From: Schistosoma mansoni
Taxonomy: Eukaryota > Platyhelminthes > Trematoda > Strigeidida > Schistosomatidae
Direction: 5' to 3'
Length of the DNA stretch: 64,000 bases
Assembly: GCF_000237925.1 (NCBI RefSeq)
Contig: NC_031497.1
Span: 19,397,705-19,461,704, forward strand
Both the position numbers and the translations under genes were made by a program. The notes beneath the pieces were generated by a model. That model made no database searches and was not told where the DNA came from. It saw only the letters and a list, made by a program, of their open reading frames with translations. Shown in pieces: positions 25,601-35,074 of this stretch (its first letter is position 1; each line of letters starts with the position of its first letter).

Positions 25601-26643
25601 TACTGTCCTGTTCTGAACGAAAAATCGATCGATATTTAAAGAAGCGATTCACCAATAAGCCATGTAATATTTCTATACTCTGCGTATGCTGTTTTCATTA
25701 TCTTCTAGCGTCTAAAGCTTCGACCCAGCTATGCACTTCAAATGGCAAGGTTAAAAGGTTGAGTCTGAATCCATGAGTAGTCCTAGCTACTATTAGTCCA
25801 GAATGTATGCTCTTCTCCTGGCCCTGTCATTAGTCCGGTAATCGAACACATGAAGCAGTAATGTATGTACCTTATGTGATCTAACTCGTACACTTATATC
25901 GATCAGTTTCTTGAACGCACATCAATATAAATGTAAAATTACAATATCGGCGTGGCTACGCCAAAAGTAAAAGAACGGAACGGTAAGGCGACTGATCAGT
26001 TAGCAATAATTAAGGAATAATAGAACGTACAACAATACTTAGTGAGTTCATTGGAAGCTTAGAATAAGGAGAATATAGAAATACAGTAATGCAGTTATCT
26101 ACTAATTACACAATAAAGATATGAATAGTAACTAGCCGTAAATTAATCCCAAAAGTTACACTTTCTTCGACATTCGTTCTACCACAACATATCCCTTTGT
26201 GAATATTCTTCACAATATTGTGAGTAAATTTTGTTCGGCTTATATTTCTGTTTCTGTTTACTAATCATTCAGTGAATGAATGTTTCTTTTTTCAAAACTT
26301 TTCTATTAAACGAAATAGATTCAATAGCGAATTAAAAATAACTCGTCCAATAAGAAGTGCCACAGGGCACAACAATAGCTCAGCTACAACCTTGGAAGCG
26401 TCCACCAATAATCTTCAAACTAAATCGATTGGTTCAAAAACCTCACATGATCTTCAACAACAATTACATGATTTAAATTTAAGAAAAGTTACACAAGCTT
26501 ATTCAATCGGATTAAAACCATTTCTACCGTCATTAACAAAACCAGCAGATGTAATGATGAATCGTCAAAACGATCGTCATCAAAAGAAATCTACGAAAAG
26601 CTTACATCGTAAGCGTGCACAACAAAACATTCAACCTTTTTAA
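11444..26643 (+). CDS. CCDC74: Coiled-coil domain-containing protein 74 homologue (five exons)
   Basis: Model: 11444-11678, 11815-11950, 15397-15553, 17615-17997, 26319-26643; 1236 nt, 411 residues. All junctions are GT-AG and keep phase. Residues 47-78 ([13 protein letters not shown], then [13 protein letters not shown]) match the conserved coiled coil of vertebrate CCDC74A/B as I remember it, and the coil runs on through exon 2 to about residue 116. The basic C-terminus (about 391-408, [10 protein letters not shown]...RKRAQQ) resembles the CCDC74 C-terminal region. The human protein is about 380 residues. The related CCDC92 domain is the main alternative. In mammals the family is linked to microtubules; here that is only inference. 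Introns hold many repeats, including an antisense RTE. Confidence 0.8.
11815..11950 (+). CDS. CCDC74: CCDC74 exon 2
   Basis: Acceptor AG at 11813-11814, donor GTAAGC at 11951. Encodes a Glu/Lys/Leu-rich coiled coil (residues 79-123). Ends in phase 2. The preceding intron is 136 nt. Confidence 0.82.
11951..13252 (+). other. CCDC74 intron 2, left part
   Basis: AT-rich intronic sequence with no second gene or clear repeat that I could recognise. Confidence 0.45.
13253..13645 (-). mobile_element. RTE-type LINE, 3' fragment (subfamily B)
   Basis: The minus strand encodes the C-terminal region of an SR2-like RTE protein, including [12 protein letters not shown]-type and [13 protein letters not shown]-type blocks. 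The same region is found on the plus strand at 49686-50045. It is broken by stops and frameshifts and has no reverse transcriptase core. It lies antisense in an intron of CCDC74. Confidence 0.8.
13646..15396 (+). other. CCDC74 intron 2, right part
   Basis: AT-rich intronic DNA ending at acceptor AG 15395-15396. I recognise no gene here. The open frame at about 14593-14796 on the minus strand has no supporting features. Confidence 0.45.
15397..15553 (+). CDS. CCDC74: CCDC74 exon 3
   Basis: Begins with one base that completes a Gly codon with exon 2 and ends in phase 0 before donor GTAAGT at 15554. Encodes residues 125-176, polar and Ser/Asn/Lys-rich. Confidence 0.72.
16306..16395. repeat. foldback repeat, collapsed copy
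   Basis: Shares its left flank (GTAGCTCAGGTG) and the CCAAACCATCCAGCT arm with the long hairpin at 60185-60310. The middle of the arms is missing, leaving a short GGTTTGGT/ACCAAACC hairpin. Confidence 0.7.
16690..16815 (-). repeat. tRNA-derived SINE head, degenerate
   Basis: On the minus strand a B-box GGTTCGATTCC near 16720 follows a degraded A-box-like TCAGTGATCTGAAG. It resembles the tRNA-like heads at 53696-53790 and 56265-56340 but does not fold as a working tRNA. Confidence 0.55.
17615..17997 (+). CDS. CCDC74: CCDC74 exon 4
   Basis: Phase 0 start after CAG, phase 2 end before consensus donor GTAAGT (17998-18003). Encodes residues 177-303, with acidic [13 protein letters not shown] and [13 protein letters not shown] segments; the latter loosely recalls the LPLPLRKP segment of CCDC74. 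Confidence 0.75.
18830..18995 (-). repeat. degenerate SM-alpha-like SINE
   Basis: On the minus strand a remnant of the tRNA-like head is followed by a CACTACTGAGGAATG-like hammerhead remnant near 18905. Core bases and stems are lost, so ribozyme activity is not expected. Confidence 0.45.
19612..19674. repeat. (TA)n microsatellite
   Basis: About 60 bp of alternating TA with one AC interruption. The short open frame across it is an artefact. Confidence 0.97.
20560..20890. repeat. dispersed repeat B, copy 1
   Basis: Two blocks are shared with 61945-62255. One is GTCAAGTCACCTAGG with the following ATAGAAGTCAATCAGCACTA...GACTAGACA segment. The other contains CTGATGAGTGCC. The blocks occur in opposite order in the two copies, as if the unit were cut from a tandem array. 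The CTGATGA here is not followed by hammerhead stems. Confidence 0.65.
22210..22780 (-). repeat. GC-rich repeat fragment, probably transposon-derived
   Basis: About 570 bp that stands out from its AT-rich surroundings, with GGGGGCCACACCCC, GCCCGGGTGCCC and CCCTCCCTCTCG-type blocks. The minus strand has a 78-codon open frame (22463-22227) with no recognisable domain. An AT-rich TTTATTTATTTGAACAC end lies at 22226. Base composition suggests an inserted element, perhaps the 5' region of a LINE; I could not name the family. Confidence 0.5.
22781..23389 (+). other. CCDC74 intron 4, segment before RTE
   Basis: AT-rich. I saw no supported gene; the overlapping open frames on both strands at 22925-23200 lack known motifs. 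Confidence 0.4.
23390..25195 (-). mobile_element. RTE-clade LINE, 5'-truncated, ORF intact
   Basis: A minus-strand insertion inside CCDC74 intron 4, antisense to the gene. Homology starts abruptly at about 25190, within the N-terminal part of the reverse transcriptase domain, so the endonuclease half is missing: the usual 5' truncation of target-primed insertion. The 3' UTR runs down to about 23390 and shares a TCCTACGTTG...GACTGACTGA end with copies at 27555 and 33797. The type resembles schistosome SR2/Perere-3. Confidence 0.88.
23595..25190 (-). CDS. RTE reverse transcriptase (partial, no stops)
   Basis: 532 codons, open throughout, lacking only the 5' part; the nominal TTG start at 25106 is not real, as the frame and homology extend to 25190. 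It copies element RNA at the insertion site. Reverse transcriptase blocks occur in order: [12 protein letters not shown] near the start, [59 protein letters not shown], and the catalytic YVDD (near 24440). The tail carries the RTE-typical [12 protein letters not shown] and [10 protein letters not shown] blocks. An undamaged frame in an otherwise decaying landscape suggests a young insertion, although it cannot move itself without the endonuclease. Confidence 0.88.
   Translation of the reverse strand: MEVGPPTLLEVQKAIGNLKRGRAAGPDGLAPEVFKYGGPILAIRLTNILAKIWETDVIPSDWSQSLIVPIYKKGSKSSCDNHRGISLTNIASKILASIIIGRLTKTRELQTRENQAGFRPGRGCIDHIFTIRQVLEHRYAYRRPTMIVFLDLKAAFDSVDREVLWQCLSLKGVPEKYINLVKALYSNTISRVRAYGELSYDFTTSSGVRQGCPLSPFLFNFIIDLLMEMTLSSTESTGIDLLPGGPLSDLEYVDDIVLFGEDAGKMQSLLLELSNNARMFGMRFSPSKCKLLLQDWPASTPELRIGSEVVERVDNFTYLGSLISPNGLVSDEISARIQKARLAFANLRHLWRRRDIRLSIKGRVYCAAVRSVLLYGCETWPLRVEDTRRLLVFDHRCLRNIARICWDHRVSNSEVRRRVLGNDGKSVDEVMNLHRLRWLGHVLRMPEHRLPRRAMMTSIGDGWKRVRGGQTKTWHQCLKSLTSSLSHVGRCRLPGWGPRDYRNQWLETLGDMAQNRSQWRRCIHSLSFLKP
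25196..26318 (+). other. CCDC74 intron 4, right part
   Basis: AT-rich with no recognised gene. It ends with the pyrimidine-rich acceptor at 26317-26318. Confidence 0.45.
26319..26643 (+). CDS. CCDC74: CCDC74 exon 5 (terminal)
   Basis: Starts with one base that completes codon 304; the alternative acceptor at 26271-26272 runs into an in-frame stop. Residues 305-411, TAA at 26641-26643. An ATTAAA at 26768-26773 could serve polyadenylation. Confidence 0.8.
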
Positions 26644-27554
26644 ATGGTGATAATAATAGTAACATTTGAAACGAAAATTCAATTTGAAAAAGAAAATTGG
26701 CATTGGAATTTTGTTTAAATAAGTTTAGATAAAAATAACATTCCATATATTTCTATTTTCAATCTTCATTAAACTGATAAAAAGTGGTAAATCATGCAGT
26801 GGGGGCTTCTAATTGCATTCGTTTAAATGAATTATGCTTGTTGAATATTGAAAACTGTTTTAATTATAGATGGCAGCAGACATATTGTCAGTGGAATAGT
26901 TCAATGCCCAATGATAAAGACATGCAACAAATTTAACTCTCAAATGGAATTCCACTTAGATCAATTTCAAAGATTAAATTATTAAAATGCTGTAAGTAAA
27001 CGTTTACCTAGTTTATTACATGAAAGAAAAAACAGTTTTATAAAGACAAAACGGTATTTTTATTGGTTCTTATTATTGTTTTTAAGATTGTTTTATTCAT
27101 TTCTTCTATCATGATCAAAAATTAATAATAATAATTTGTTTTACTATACTTTTATGCTTGATTCATCTAAGAGAACACTGATAGATTGTTGTCAATATGA
27201 TTGTGTTTGCTTGTCATTATATGGTGAGTGATTTTTATCATGACTAATATTATGATTGTCGAGGTATGTCAGCATGAATAAATGTGGATTTATACGTCAT
27301 AGCGGTAATTACACCATACAATAGTAGCTAACTTTCTCTATTATGACTAAAATCTATAAATTCACGCCTATATATATATATATATATCGTCTATTCATCC
27401 GATATACTCATGTACATCGCAAAACAGTCGTTGTTCAGGTGGGTTGAGATTTATATCGGCTGCTTATTACCTTTGATTTTTAATATTGTCAATGTTCAAT
27501 ACGCGTTTATGCAGAATAATGTTGAACAATTTAATCTATTTACATCTGACTTTT
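26644..27554. other. 3' flank of CCDC74
   Basis: AT-rich, probably 3' UTR then spacer, with a short (TA)n run near 27370. No gene recognised. Confidence 0.45.
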
Positions 27555-28935
27555 CAACAAAGTCAGTCAGTCACAACGTTGGACTTCGTACGTACGTACA
27601 TCAGTTCGAGTTGCCATACCACATTAGCACAGAGATAAAGTTGTCGATTCAAATCCCATAGTGGTAGAGATAGTAAGAGTATAAGCATTATATGAAAGAT
27701 TAGGGTTCGAAGATGTTATTGAAGGAGTATAATACAGTGAAATAAATTTGAAAAGAGAAAATGGATAGGGACATGAGGAATTCAGAGAATTAGAATTTGG
27801 TAGAACACAAGACTGGATGCACCTTCGCCATTGCAAACGATTTTGAGCCACGTCATTCAAGGTCTCTAACCATCGGTTGTTATAATCTTGCGGATCTCAG
27901 CCAGGTAGTCTACACCTACTAACATGGCTCAGTCCACTTGTCAGTGACTTCATGGATTTGTGCCACGTTTTGATCTGGCCGCCTCTAGCTTTCTTCCAGC
28001 CTACTCTTACACCATAAAACATTGCACGTCGTGGCAGTCGGTGGTTGGGCATACGTAACACATGTCCCAGCCATCTCAACTGATGAAGTTTCACTACTTC
28101 ATCAATCGGTTTGTCATCCTTACCTAGTACCCGTTCCCTAACAATTGTATTACTTACTGAGTGGTCCCAGGATATACGAGTAATGCTTCGAAGACACCTA
28201 TGATCGAATACTAGTAGCCTACGAATATCATCTACTCTTACTGGCCATGTTTCAGAGACATAAAGTAGAACGGAACGAACTGCTGCGCAGTAAACCTGTC
28301 CTTTGGTTGGTAGACGGATATCTCGCCTACGCCATAAATGGCGCAAGTTGGCGAAAGCTAGACGAGCCTTCTGTATCCGTGCCAAGATTCCATCACAAAC
28401 CAGACCACAAGGGTTGATGAGACTCCCAAGATAAGTGAAGCGATCGACACGCTCAACTACTTCACTCCCTATCATTAGTTCAGGTGTCGATGCAACCCAA
28501 TCCTGAAGTAACATTTTGCACTTCGAGGAAGAGAATTGCATCCCGAACATGCCTACATTGTTGCTTATAGTGGTCAGTAGACTTTTCATTTTGTCAGCGT
28601 CTTCACCAAATAAAACTATGTCATCGGCGTATTCTAAGTCAACAGGTGAGCCTCCCGGTAAAAGTCCAGCTCCTGGAGATTTAGATGATGAGTGTTATCT
28701 CCAAAAGCATGTCGATGACAAAGTTAAACAAGAAAGGAGAGAGTGGACAGCCCTGACGAACACCACTTGAGGTAATCAATTCTGATGATAGTTCGCCGTA
28801 GGCCGTAACTCAACCAGTTGTGTTCGAGTAGAGAGCCTTTATAAGGTTAATATACTTGTGTTAATATACTTCTTTGGTACTCCTTTCAGTGACAAACACT
28901 GCCATAGAACCTCACGATGAACAGGGTCGAATTAT
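27555..28935 (-). mobile_element. RTE LINE, 5'-truncated, eroded copy
   Basis: Same family and strand as 23390-25195. The minus strand keeps the region from about the FDP(V/A)HRE block of the reverse transcriptase to the 3' end. The frame is interrupted between about 28590 and 28900, with a short local duplication near 28850-28865 (GGTTAATATACTTGTG), and again near 27895. The largest intact piece is 27897-28589 (230 codons), which has the SVLLYVSETWPV and WLGHVLRM blocks. Confidence 0.85.
27897..28589 (-). pseudogene. RTE reverse transcriptase fragment
   Basis: 230 codons matching the C-terminal half of the intact copy at 23595-25190, starting just after the position of the catalytic YVDD. 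Frameshifts separate it from the upstream part (28590-28900) and the downstream tail (27624-27890). Not expected to be functional. Confidence 0.85.
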
Positions 28936-30032
28936 CATAGAAACACCAAGTCAATTGCACATTGTATCGGGCTTACCCGTTACATTTCTATTGGGACTAA
29001 GATATAGTGTAGTATAGTGAACAAGAACACGGGTGGGGACAATCGGATATACTTAAGCACAAATTACAGACTATCTCACTAAAATCTGACAACCATACAG
29101 TAAACAGTTAATCTACATAATAACAACCAATTGTCTCAACCTTGACTGTCCCTTCTGCAATTATCAGTCCATCTTCTCTGATTTCATTGTTCATGCATTT
29201 CCATACCGATTGCGCTTTGTTCCTGTTCTTTCCTTATCGATTTTCTGCCAAAACACATTCTATGCCTGACGATCACGATATACTACTTATGTGGATATAA
29301 GTAACCCACACCACAGTAGTACTTCGAGATTTGCAACTCATGAGGACGATTTGTATCAGTGATGTTGTTCAGAAAGAAAGTGTCGGAAAAAACACTGACA
29401 AAACAGCATATTAGGATGTTGAAAATTTATTGATAGTCATTATTAAGTAGAATTATTTAATACTGTCTTGAGAAGACTAAGGAGAGTTACCAAAAGAAGT
29501 CTTAGACTTTATTCTTTGCAGATGACTAGTTCACAGTTACGAAACGACAATACATTTTGACAACTTTTTTGAGAGTTCTCTCCAGTTTTGTTGTAGTTAA
29601 CGTCGTTCAAATATGCTGTAGTACCCTCATTTGTTGCTAGGTCACGAACTTACCTGCTGATTACCTTTTCTACCTAACACTAAGTCAGTCGACTTATGTA
29701 TTATGTTTTCAAAATGAGTCTTATCACACTGCTTCCCAATACTCACTTCCACATAGTAAAGTATGAAATCTAGGAAGCTTCATGCTTGTTTCTAAGGGCA
29801 TATGCATGCCTCAGATTATGCAATTTCGGAGATGTTAGCTAAGCTTTCGGTATCCTAACCACGGCCTCATACCCATACGGGACTTAACTACTTAAATCCC
29901 TACTGTTGATGAAATCAATTTTGATGTGTCGGTTTAAACTTATTAGACTGTAGAAGTATTTCAAACGATCTCGGGTTTTCTCGTGGTGCCGAATGATAAC
30001 AATAACGAACAAATGTGAATACCTGTCAATTA
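28936..30032. other. spacer between RTE copy and PAGR1
   Basis: AT-rich with no gene recognised. The convergent ends of CCDC74 (plus) and PAGR1 (minus) flank this region. Confidence 0.45.
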
Positions 30033-30038
30033 TTTATT
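30033..30038 (-). terminator. candidate polyadenylation signal of PAGR1
   Basis: TTTATT on the plus strand is AATAAA on the minus strand, about 175 nt after the PAGR1 stop codon. Confidence 0.45.
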
Positions 30039-30213
30039 TAGATAACAGGAAAAAAATTACATAAAACGTACCCAGTGTACAAAATTTTTATGTACAGTTA
30101 CGCATTTGTATTTCCGTTGGATAAATATTTCACAAAAATGCGATTATTTAGTTAGCAGAGTTTGGGAATATATTCTATTAACTGAAAATTTACACCACAA
30201 CTATTAAGTAGCC

Positions 30214-30935
30214 TTAATGTGGCGTCTCATTCTCACTTTGGAACATATTATTTACACTAACAGAAGTGACTGAGATGTCTGAAACATTTATAGCAGAGTA
30301 ATCGGAAGAATTAGCGTTATTGACATAAAGATCAGTACCTTCTAATTTATGACATTCCATTATTCTTTCATCACAAATGTTTACAACAGGAGCAGAAACC
30401 TGATCACTTGAGGTAATTCGTACATTAGAATTGTCGTGTGGCGTGAAGTCTGAAGGTATATTATCTGGATGATTATAAACTTGTGGTGACACTGAAGCTT
30501 TAGCTAGTTCAACAGCAAGGGCTTCTCGTTTATCTTGTTCGGAGTTATTATTATTATTGCTTTTGTTTGTGTCATTGGAAATATTAGTTGCCTGAGAAAT
30601 TCCAGACGATGGAATACAATGTGCAGTAATAGATGAAGTGGGTATTTCAGTCACAACTGCAGGGGAAGAAGGTTCTTTGCGTGTTTTGAAAAAGTCATTT
30701 AATATTTTATCCATACTAGCTACACGGGGTTGGCGAGGTGGATGTCTGGAAGTGCCTGCTAGACGTCTAAGTGGTAAGTTTGCATTTTGAGCAGCAGCAC
30801 CAAGTGGAACTGAAGGAATAGATGGTTGATTCGGAGACTCATCGAAGTCGAACTCTTTTAACTTTACAATACTAGTCAAGGATTCAGAAACCTTTGGGAC
30901 AGGATTATCATTTGTTTCAGTACGAATTTTGGTTG
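30214..30935 (-). CDS. PAGR1: PAGR1 exon 2 (terminal)
   Basis: Acceptor TTTTATAG just before 30935; the first two bases complete a Thr codon. Stop TAA at 30216-30214. Contains the EFDFDE and DKILNDFF blocks. Confidence 0.78.
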
Positions 30936-33900
30936 CTATAAAATTTTTTTAAGAAAATGAAGAAAAAGGAATATTGAATATCTACAGTTAACCACAAAAG
31001 AATTGAGGAGAGTAAAATAGAATAGTGACGACTTACAAATGGATCGTAATTGTAGCTAACAAGAAGTATCAATGGTTTTATCAGTTCGCATTATAAGGTT
31101 TTTCTGAACGGGCGTTTGCACTAAGTGAATGAATCCAATGCTAGTCAATAGGTGGTATGCAATCATCCGAGGTGATCGTGTGATTACTACTCACGAGAAC
31201 AAATTATTGATGTGATTCCCCAATTGGACTGATATCAGACAACATAGTTAATTGCTCAGCAAAATAGGTCTTTTTTCAACTAAATAAAATGCTCATATAC
31301 AAAATACTGAACACAAGAATAAACACGGTTATGAGTCATTTAACAAATAAACGATTTTAGGATATGATAACTATGGGTCATCGACCCTCCAAAAGTAGCG
31401 CCTAACTATCAAGCTTTATCCTTACCCTGTTACATATCAGTTTGTACCATATGAAGAAAAAATGGTTAAACAAGCTACGGCTCAAATTAAAAGCTATCGA
31501 GAAAAAACAGTGCAACCAACTGTGTGAACCGGAAGATATGTAATGTAGAACCTAGTAGTAAAGAATAATAATCAGGCTGGACACGAATTGTGATAAAAAT
31601 AGAGATTAATACAAAAAAAAAGACTAGAACGATTCAGGTTGTTTTAACTAACGAATAACAAATATCACTTATAAACAAGGATATGTTGTTTCGAATCAGC
31701 TCACATACTACTCAGTGGTAGATAGTAATGCATCCCAACCACACTATTCGATTGTTTTATGATAGTACACTTGTATTGCTTGTTTCATGGGTCCATTATA
31801 AGTGACCATTACCATGAAGATATAAAACCGAATACAATTCACGCATCTTTAATTTCAAAGACTATCTAACATCTAATGCAGATTACGTTGTTGCAGAATA
31901 TGCTGGTGTTTCCCTTTGTGGTTTAACCAAAAAGAGTAATATAATTGAGTGCACTGTGTACTTCACTCCCCTCAATCTCAACAGATACAAAGACGCCGGA
32001 GTTTTTGCCAACTTCTGCAAAAACTCCGCATATTAACTTATGGGTGAGGAACATGGGCTACGGTATTGGATATGGGCAGATGAGTATTCGACTGAAGATA
32101 TCTTCGAAACATTGATCGTATTTGGTGGGACAACCTAGTGAGTAACTATGAGCAAGGTATCTTCACCAGCTTGGCTGAGAAATGAGTTACGAATGTTATA
32201 TATGGTCATGGCGAGCGTGATCAAAGACATCAGGCTAGTCCACGAAAACACTTCCTGTTGGTTAACAGTCCTAATATGATAAAATATGATGGTGTTACAT
32301 AACGAACAGTTGTAAAACGAAACAGTACATTTTGTTGATTAGTTTATCCTATCTTTAGGGGGTTCATCTCGATCAAGAAGGGTTTGGTTTACTATTAGTT
32401 ATGGAAGAGTAAACTGCTCAATTAAGTACACAACGTAACGAAAGTTCTGGCTGCTATACGGAAAATTCATCCAAGTTTTATCGTATGATTCAAACACTTA
32501 TTATTTTAGTATGGGGAATGACATCTAATGCAAGCAGTATAGAAATTTCGACCTAAGCATTATTTAAATAGTATTTCTAGGATAAATGACCAAATTAACC
32601 TCTTTCTTTAGTGGAAATACAAAAATCCGGCCGAGATTTAAGCCAAATAAACACCTTGACTTCTTACTTGCTCGCAAAGTACAAACGAGATCTTAATATT
32701 TACATCTCGGCCTTTAAGTGCTTCACTCGAAGAACCCAGTGTTACCTAGATATCATGCCACATAATTTTTCGCCCAAAATTCTAAACAGTAGATATGTAT
32801 GTACGGATGTAGAACTGTTTTAAGCATTGCATATCATATAGTGGAATAAAGCAGAACATTAGTTCTATTGCTCCAGTTCTACCTCATAAACTCATTCTAA
32901 AGTTTGCTATTTCAAGGATACACAACCTATCCTTACAAAAAGTGGCCTGAGAATTCAGTGTGGAGAAATGACAGTCCTTAAGTGGGTATCCTGTTTTCAA
33001 ACTTATGAATCAATAGCTACGTTAAGCTAGAGACTGGTGATCAGCAAAAAACTTGTTTAGCTTTCGCCAACTTACGTCACCTATGGCGAAGGCGAGATAT
33101 CCGTCTATAAATTAGGGAACAAGTATATTGCGCAGCAGTTTGTTTTGTTTTACTTTACGGCTGCGAGACGTGACCATTAAGGGTGGAAGATACTCGTGAG
33201 TTACTAGTATTTGATCATAGATGTTTCGGAAATATTGCCTGCATCTACTGTGATCATCGGATAAGTAGTAGTGACGTGAGACGCAGGGTATTAGGGAATG
33301 ATGGTAAGTCAGTTGATGTTGTGAATCTACATCGACTGAGATGATTGAGCCATGTATTACACATGCCCAATCACCGATTACCACGGCACGCAATGCTGAC
33401 TAATGTTGGAGACAGATGGAAGAGAGTTTGAGGCGACCAAACCAAAACATGGTACCAGTCCATAGAGTCACTAACTTCTGGTCTGAGCAATGTTGGTAAA
33501 TGCAAACTACTTGGTTGGGGACTCTGGGTGACCTGACTCAGAATCGATCACAATGGCGTAGGTGTATACACTCTATGTCTTTCCTCAAACCGTGAGATCA
33601 AAATCAGTTTATACCTTTCTTTCTACGAACTAATTCTTTCTTCCTGTATCGTATCCTTATATGAAATCTTTTTTTACTACCACTGAAGTAACTGCTTCGA
33701 TGAATTTGATGTTCATATTGTCATGCTTATGAAGTATGGCAGCTTGGACTGATGGACCTATGTGCCTGGTCCTACGTTGCAACTGACTGACTCAGCCACA
33801 ATCAACATGTCAGATACTTTGGATCCGATTATTATCCGTCATCTCACTATTTTATAAAATCAAGAAGCATGGAGGACTCGGCTTTTAAAGGAAGCATCCA

Positions 33901-34592
33901 CAAGTAATTGAGGCAAAGGTACTAAACAACTAATTATCACGACTGAGTTCATTACAACTACCCAAACGTCTTGACATTAGGAACTCATAAACGATCAAAG
34001 GTAGGACATCTTTCTAAGATAAAGACATAGGTCACTAGCAAAAAAGAATAGAGTAAACCAGTATATAAAAGATAAGAGGAATAGAGAGCAGTAATCTGTG
34101 TGATGGACTGGTTTAGCTCATAGTCATCTAGGATCATTTACATCCAAAACAGTTGACTAGAAATTCAGAGTTATTCCTCAAACACTTGTGAAGACGTTGG
34201 CGAGAACATCTTAATTGGAAAAGATATTCGTACGCAACAAGTTCCTTATCAACAAAAAGATGGCCAGGCACATTTTAATTTGAATGGAGTATATTGTGTC
34301 CAGAAGTTCCAACTCCCGTAAAGGCAGTGAACGATAAGCTACACAAATTACTGAAAAAATTTATTTAGGGGTAAGTACCATAGAACAAATTATTTCCTAA
34401 CTTTGAATCAAACTCACTTTCCCTCTGAACGTTAGGATCGATTTTCCCTGGACAAACCCATTCTAATTTAAGCGGTTCATTCTTAGATATGGAGTCGTAA
34501 AATGGCAGCAAATCAACCAAAGAAAGCCCATTAGGATACTTGTCCATGAACTGAGTGTCATCATCAAGCAGACGAAAATTACTTCCCGACAT
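30214..34592 (-). CDS. PAGR1: PAXIP1-associated glutamate-rich protein 1 homologue (two exons)
   Basis: Model: 34592-34418 joined to 30935-30214; 897 nt, 298 residues, GT-AG with matching phase 1. PAGR1 (PA1) is a nuclear subunit of MLL3/4 histone H3K4 methyltransferase complexes. Three blocks match the human protein as I recall it: LVDLLPFYDSISKNEPLKLEW (residues 25-45) with the LYELLAAHGTLELQ helix; EFDFDE (86-91) with EFDFDD; and RRLAGTSR followed by SMDKILNDFFKTRK (132-145) with its RRTPGSSAR...LDKVLSDMKRHKK. The C-terminal half is Ser/Asn-rich low complexity. The first exon lies 99 nt after TM2D2. The 3482-bp intron holds an antisense RTE fragment. Confidence 0.78.
30936..33057 (-). other. 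PAGR1 intron, right part in transcript order
   Basis: AT-rich; I recognised no exon. Open frames such as 32611-32823 on the plus strand lack support. Confidence 0.45.
33058..33797 (+). mobile_element. RTE LINE, short 5'-truncated copy
   Basis: Plus-strand copy of the family seen at 23390 and 27555. It starts at the CTTTCGCCAACTTACGTCAC block (the [14 protein letters not shown] part of the protein) and ends with the shared 3' UTR motif CCTACGTTGCAACTGACTGA. Stops and frameshifts interrupt the coding remnant. It sits inside the PAGR1 intron, antisense to the gene. Confidence 0.88.
33798..34359 (-). other. PAGR1 intron, left part in transcript order
   Basis: No gene recognised apart from the end of the possible short PAGR1 isoform (AATAAA at 34365-34360). 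Confidence 0.4.
34418..34592 (-). CDS. PAGR1: PAGR1 exon 1
   Basis: ATG at 34592; ends in phase 1 before consensus donor GTGAGT (34417-34412). Read without splicing, the frame would run to a TAA at 34365 and give a 75-residue protein, with AATAAA overlapping that stop, so a short isoform is possible. Confidence 0.75.
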
Positions 34593-34691
34593 TCAAATTA
34601 ATACTGTATGTGATTTTTAGACCAGCCAATACCTTAAAAACAAAGCAAGACAGTAGGAATTAAGTTTTTTAATGAGCAATTTTACATAAGT
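34593..34691 (-). promoter_or_regulatory. intercistronic region with candidate trans-splice acceptor
   Basis: 99 nt separate the TM2D2 stop from the PAGR1 start. The minus strand holds an ATTAAA-like stretch and then a pyrimidine-rich acceptor, CTGTCTTGCTTTGTTTTTAAG, which ends at 34633, 41 nt before the ATG. Short spacing with an acceptor in front of the second gene is what trans-spliced flatworm operons look like. Confidence 0.55.
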
Positions 34692-35074
34692 CTAGTAAAA
34701 TGGCATCCAGGAACTTCCATCAGCTGGACCCAAATCACCACGAATGAGAAGAACGATATCCACTATCCACCAAATACCGGCCCCACCCAATGTTAGGAGT
34801 TTACCGAGGCCTGTACCTGTATGACCCAGACATAGTCGATCAACACCAAGAAATCCTAGTAATAAGCTGTATATGAATGTTGTTACAAAGTAATGTCCTT
34901 TGTAATGAAGACAGGGATAATCAGGTAACAAGAAAGTACGATTCCCATAGCACTCAATATTGTCCAAAGCATGACACACAATTGATGTGAGCACAACTGA
35001 ATCTGCTGCTTTTCCGCCCCATTTTAAGCATCCGTATTTCAATTCATCATATTGGGACTTATTACTTCTTAAAT
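34692..35074 (-). CDS. TM2D2: TM2D2 exon 2
   Basis: Acceptor CTGTTAG just before 35074. The first two bases complete an Asp codon. TAG stop at 34694-34692. Encodes the rest of the ectodomain and the TM2 domain. Confidence 0.9.
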
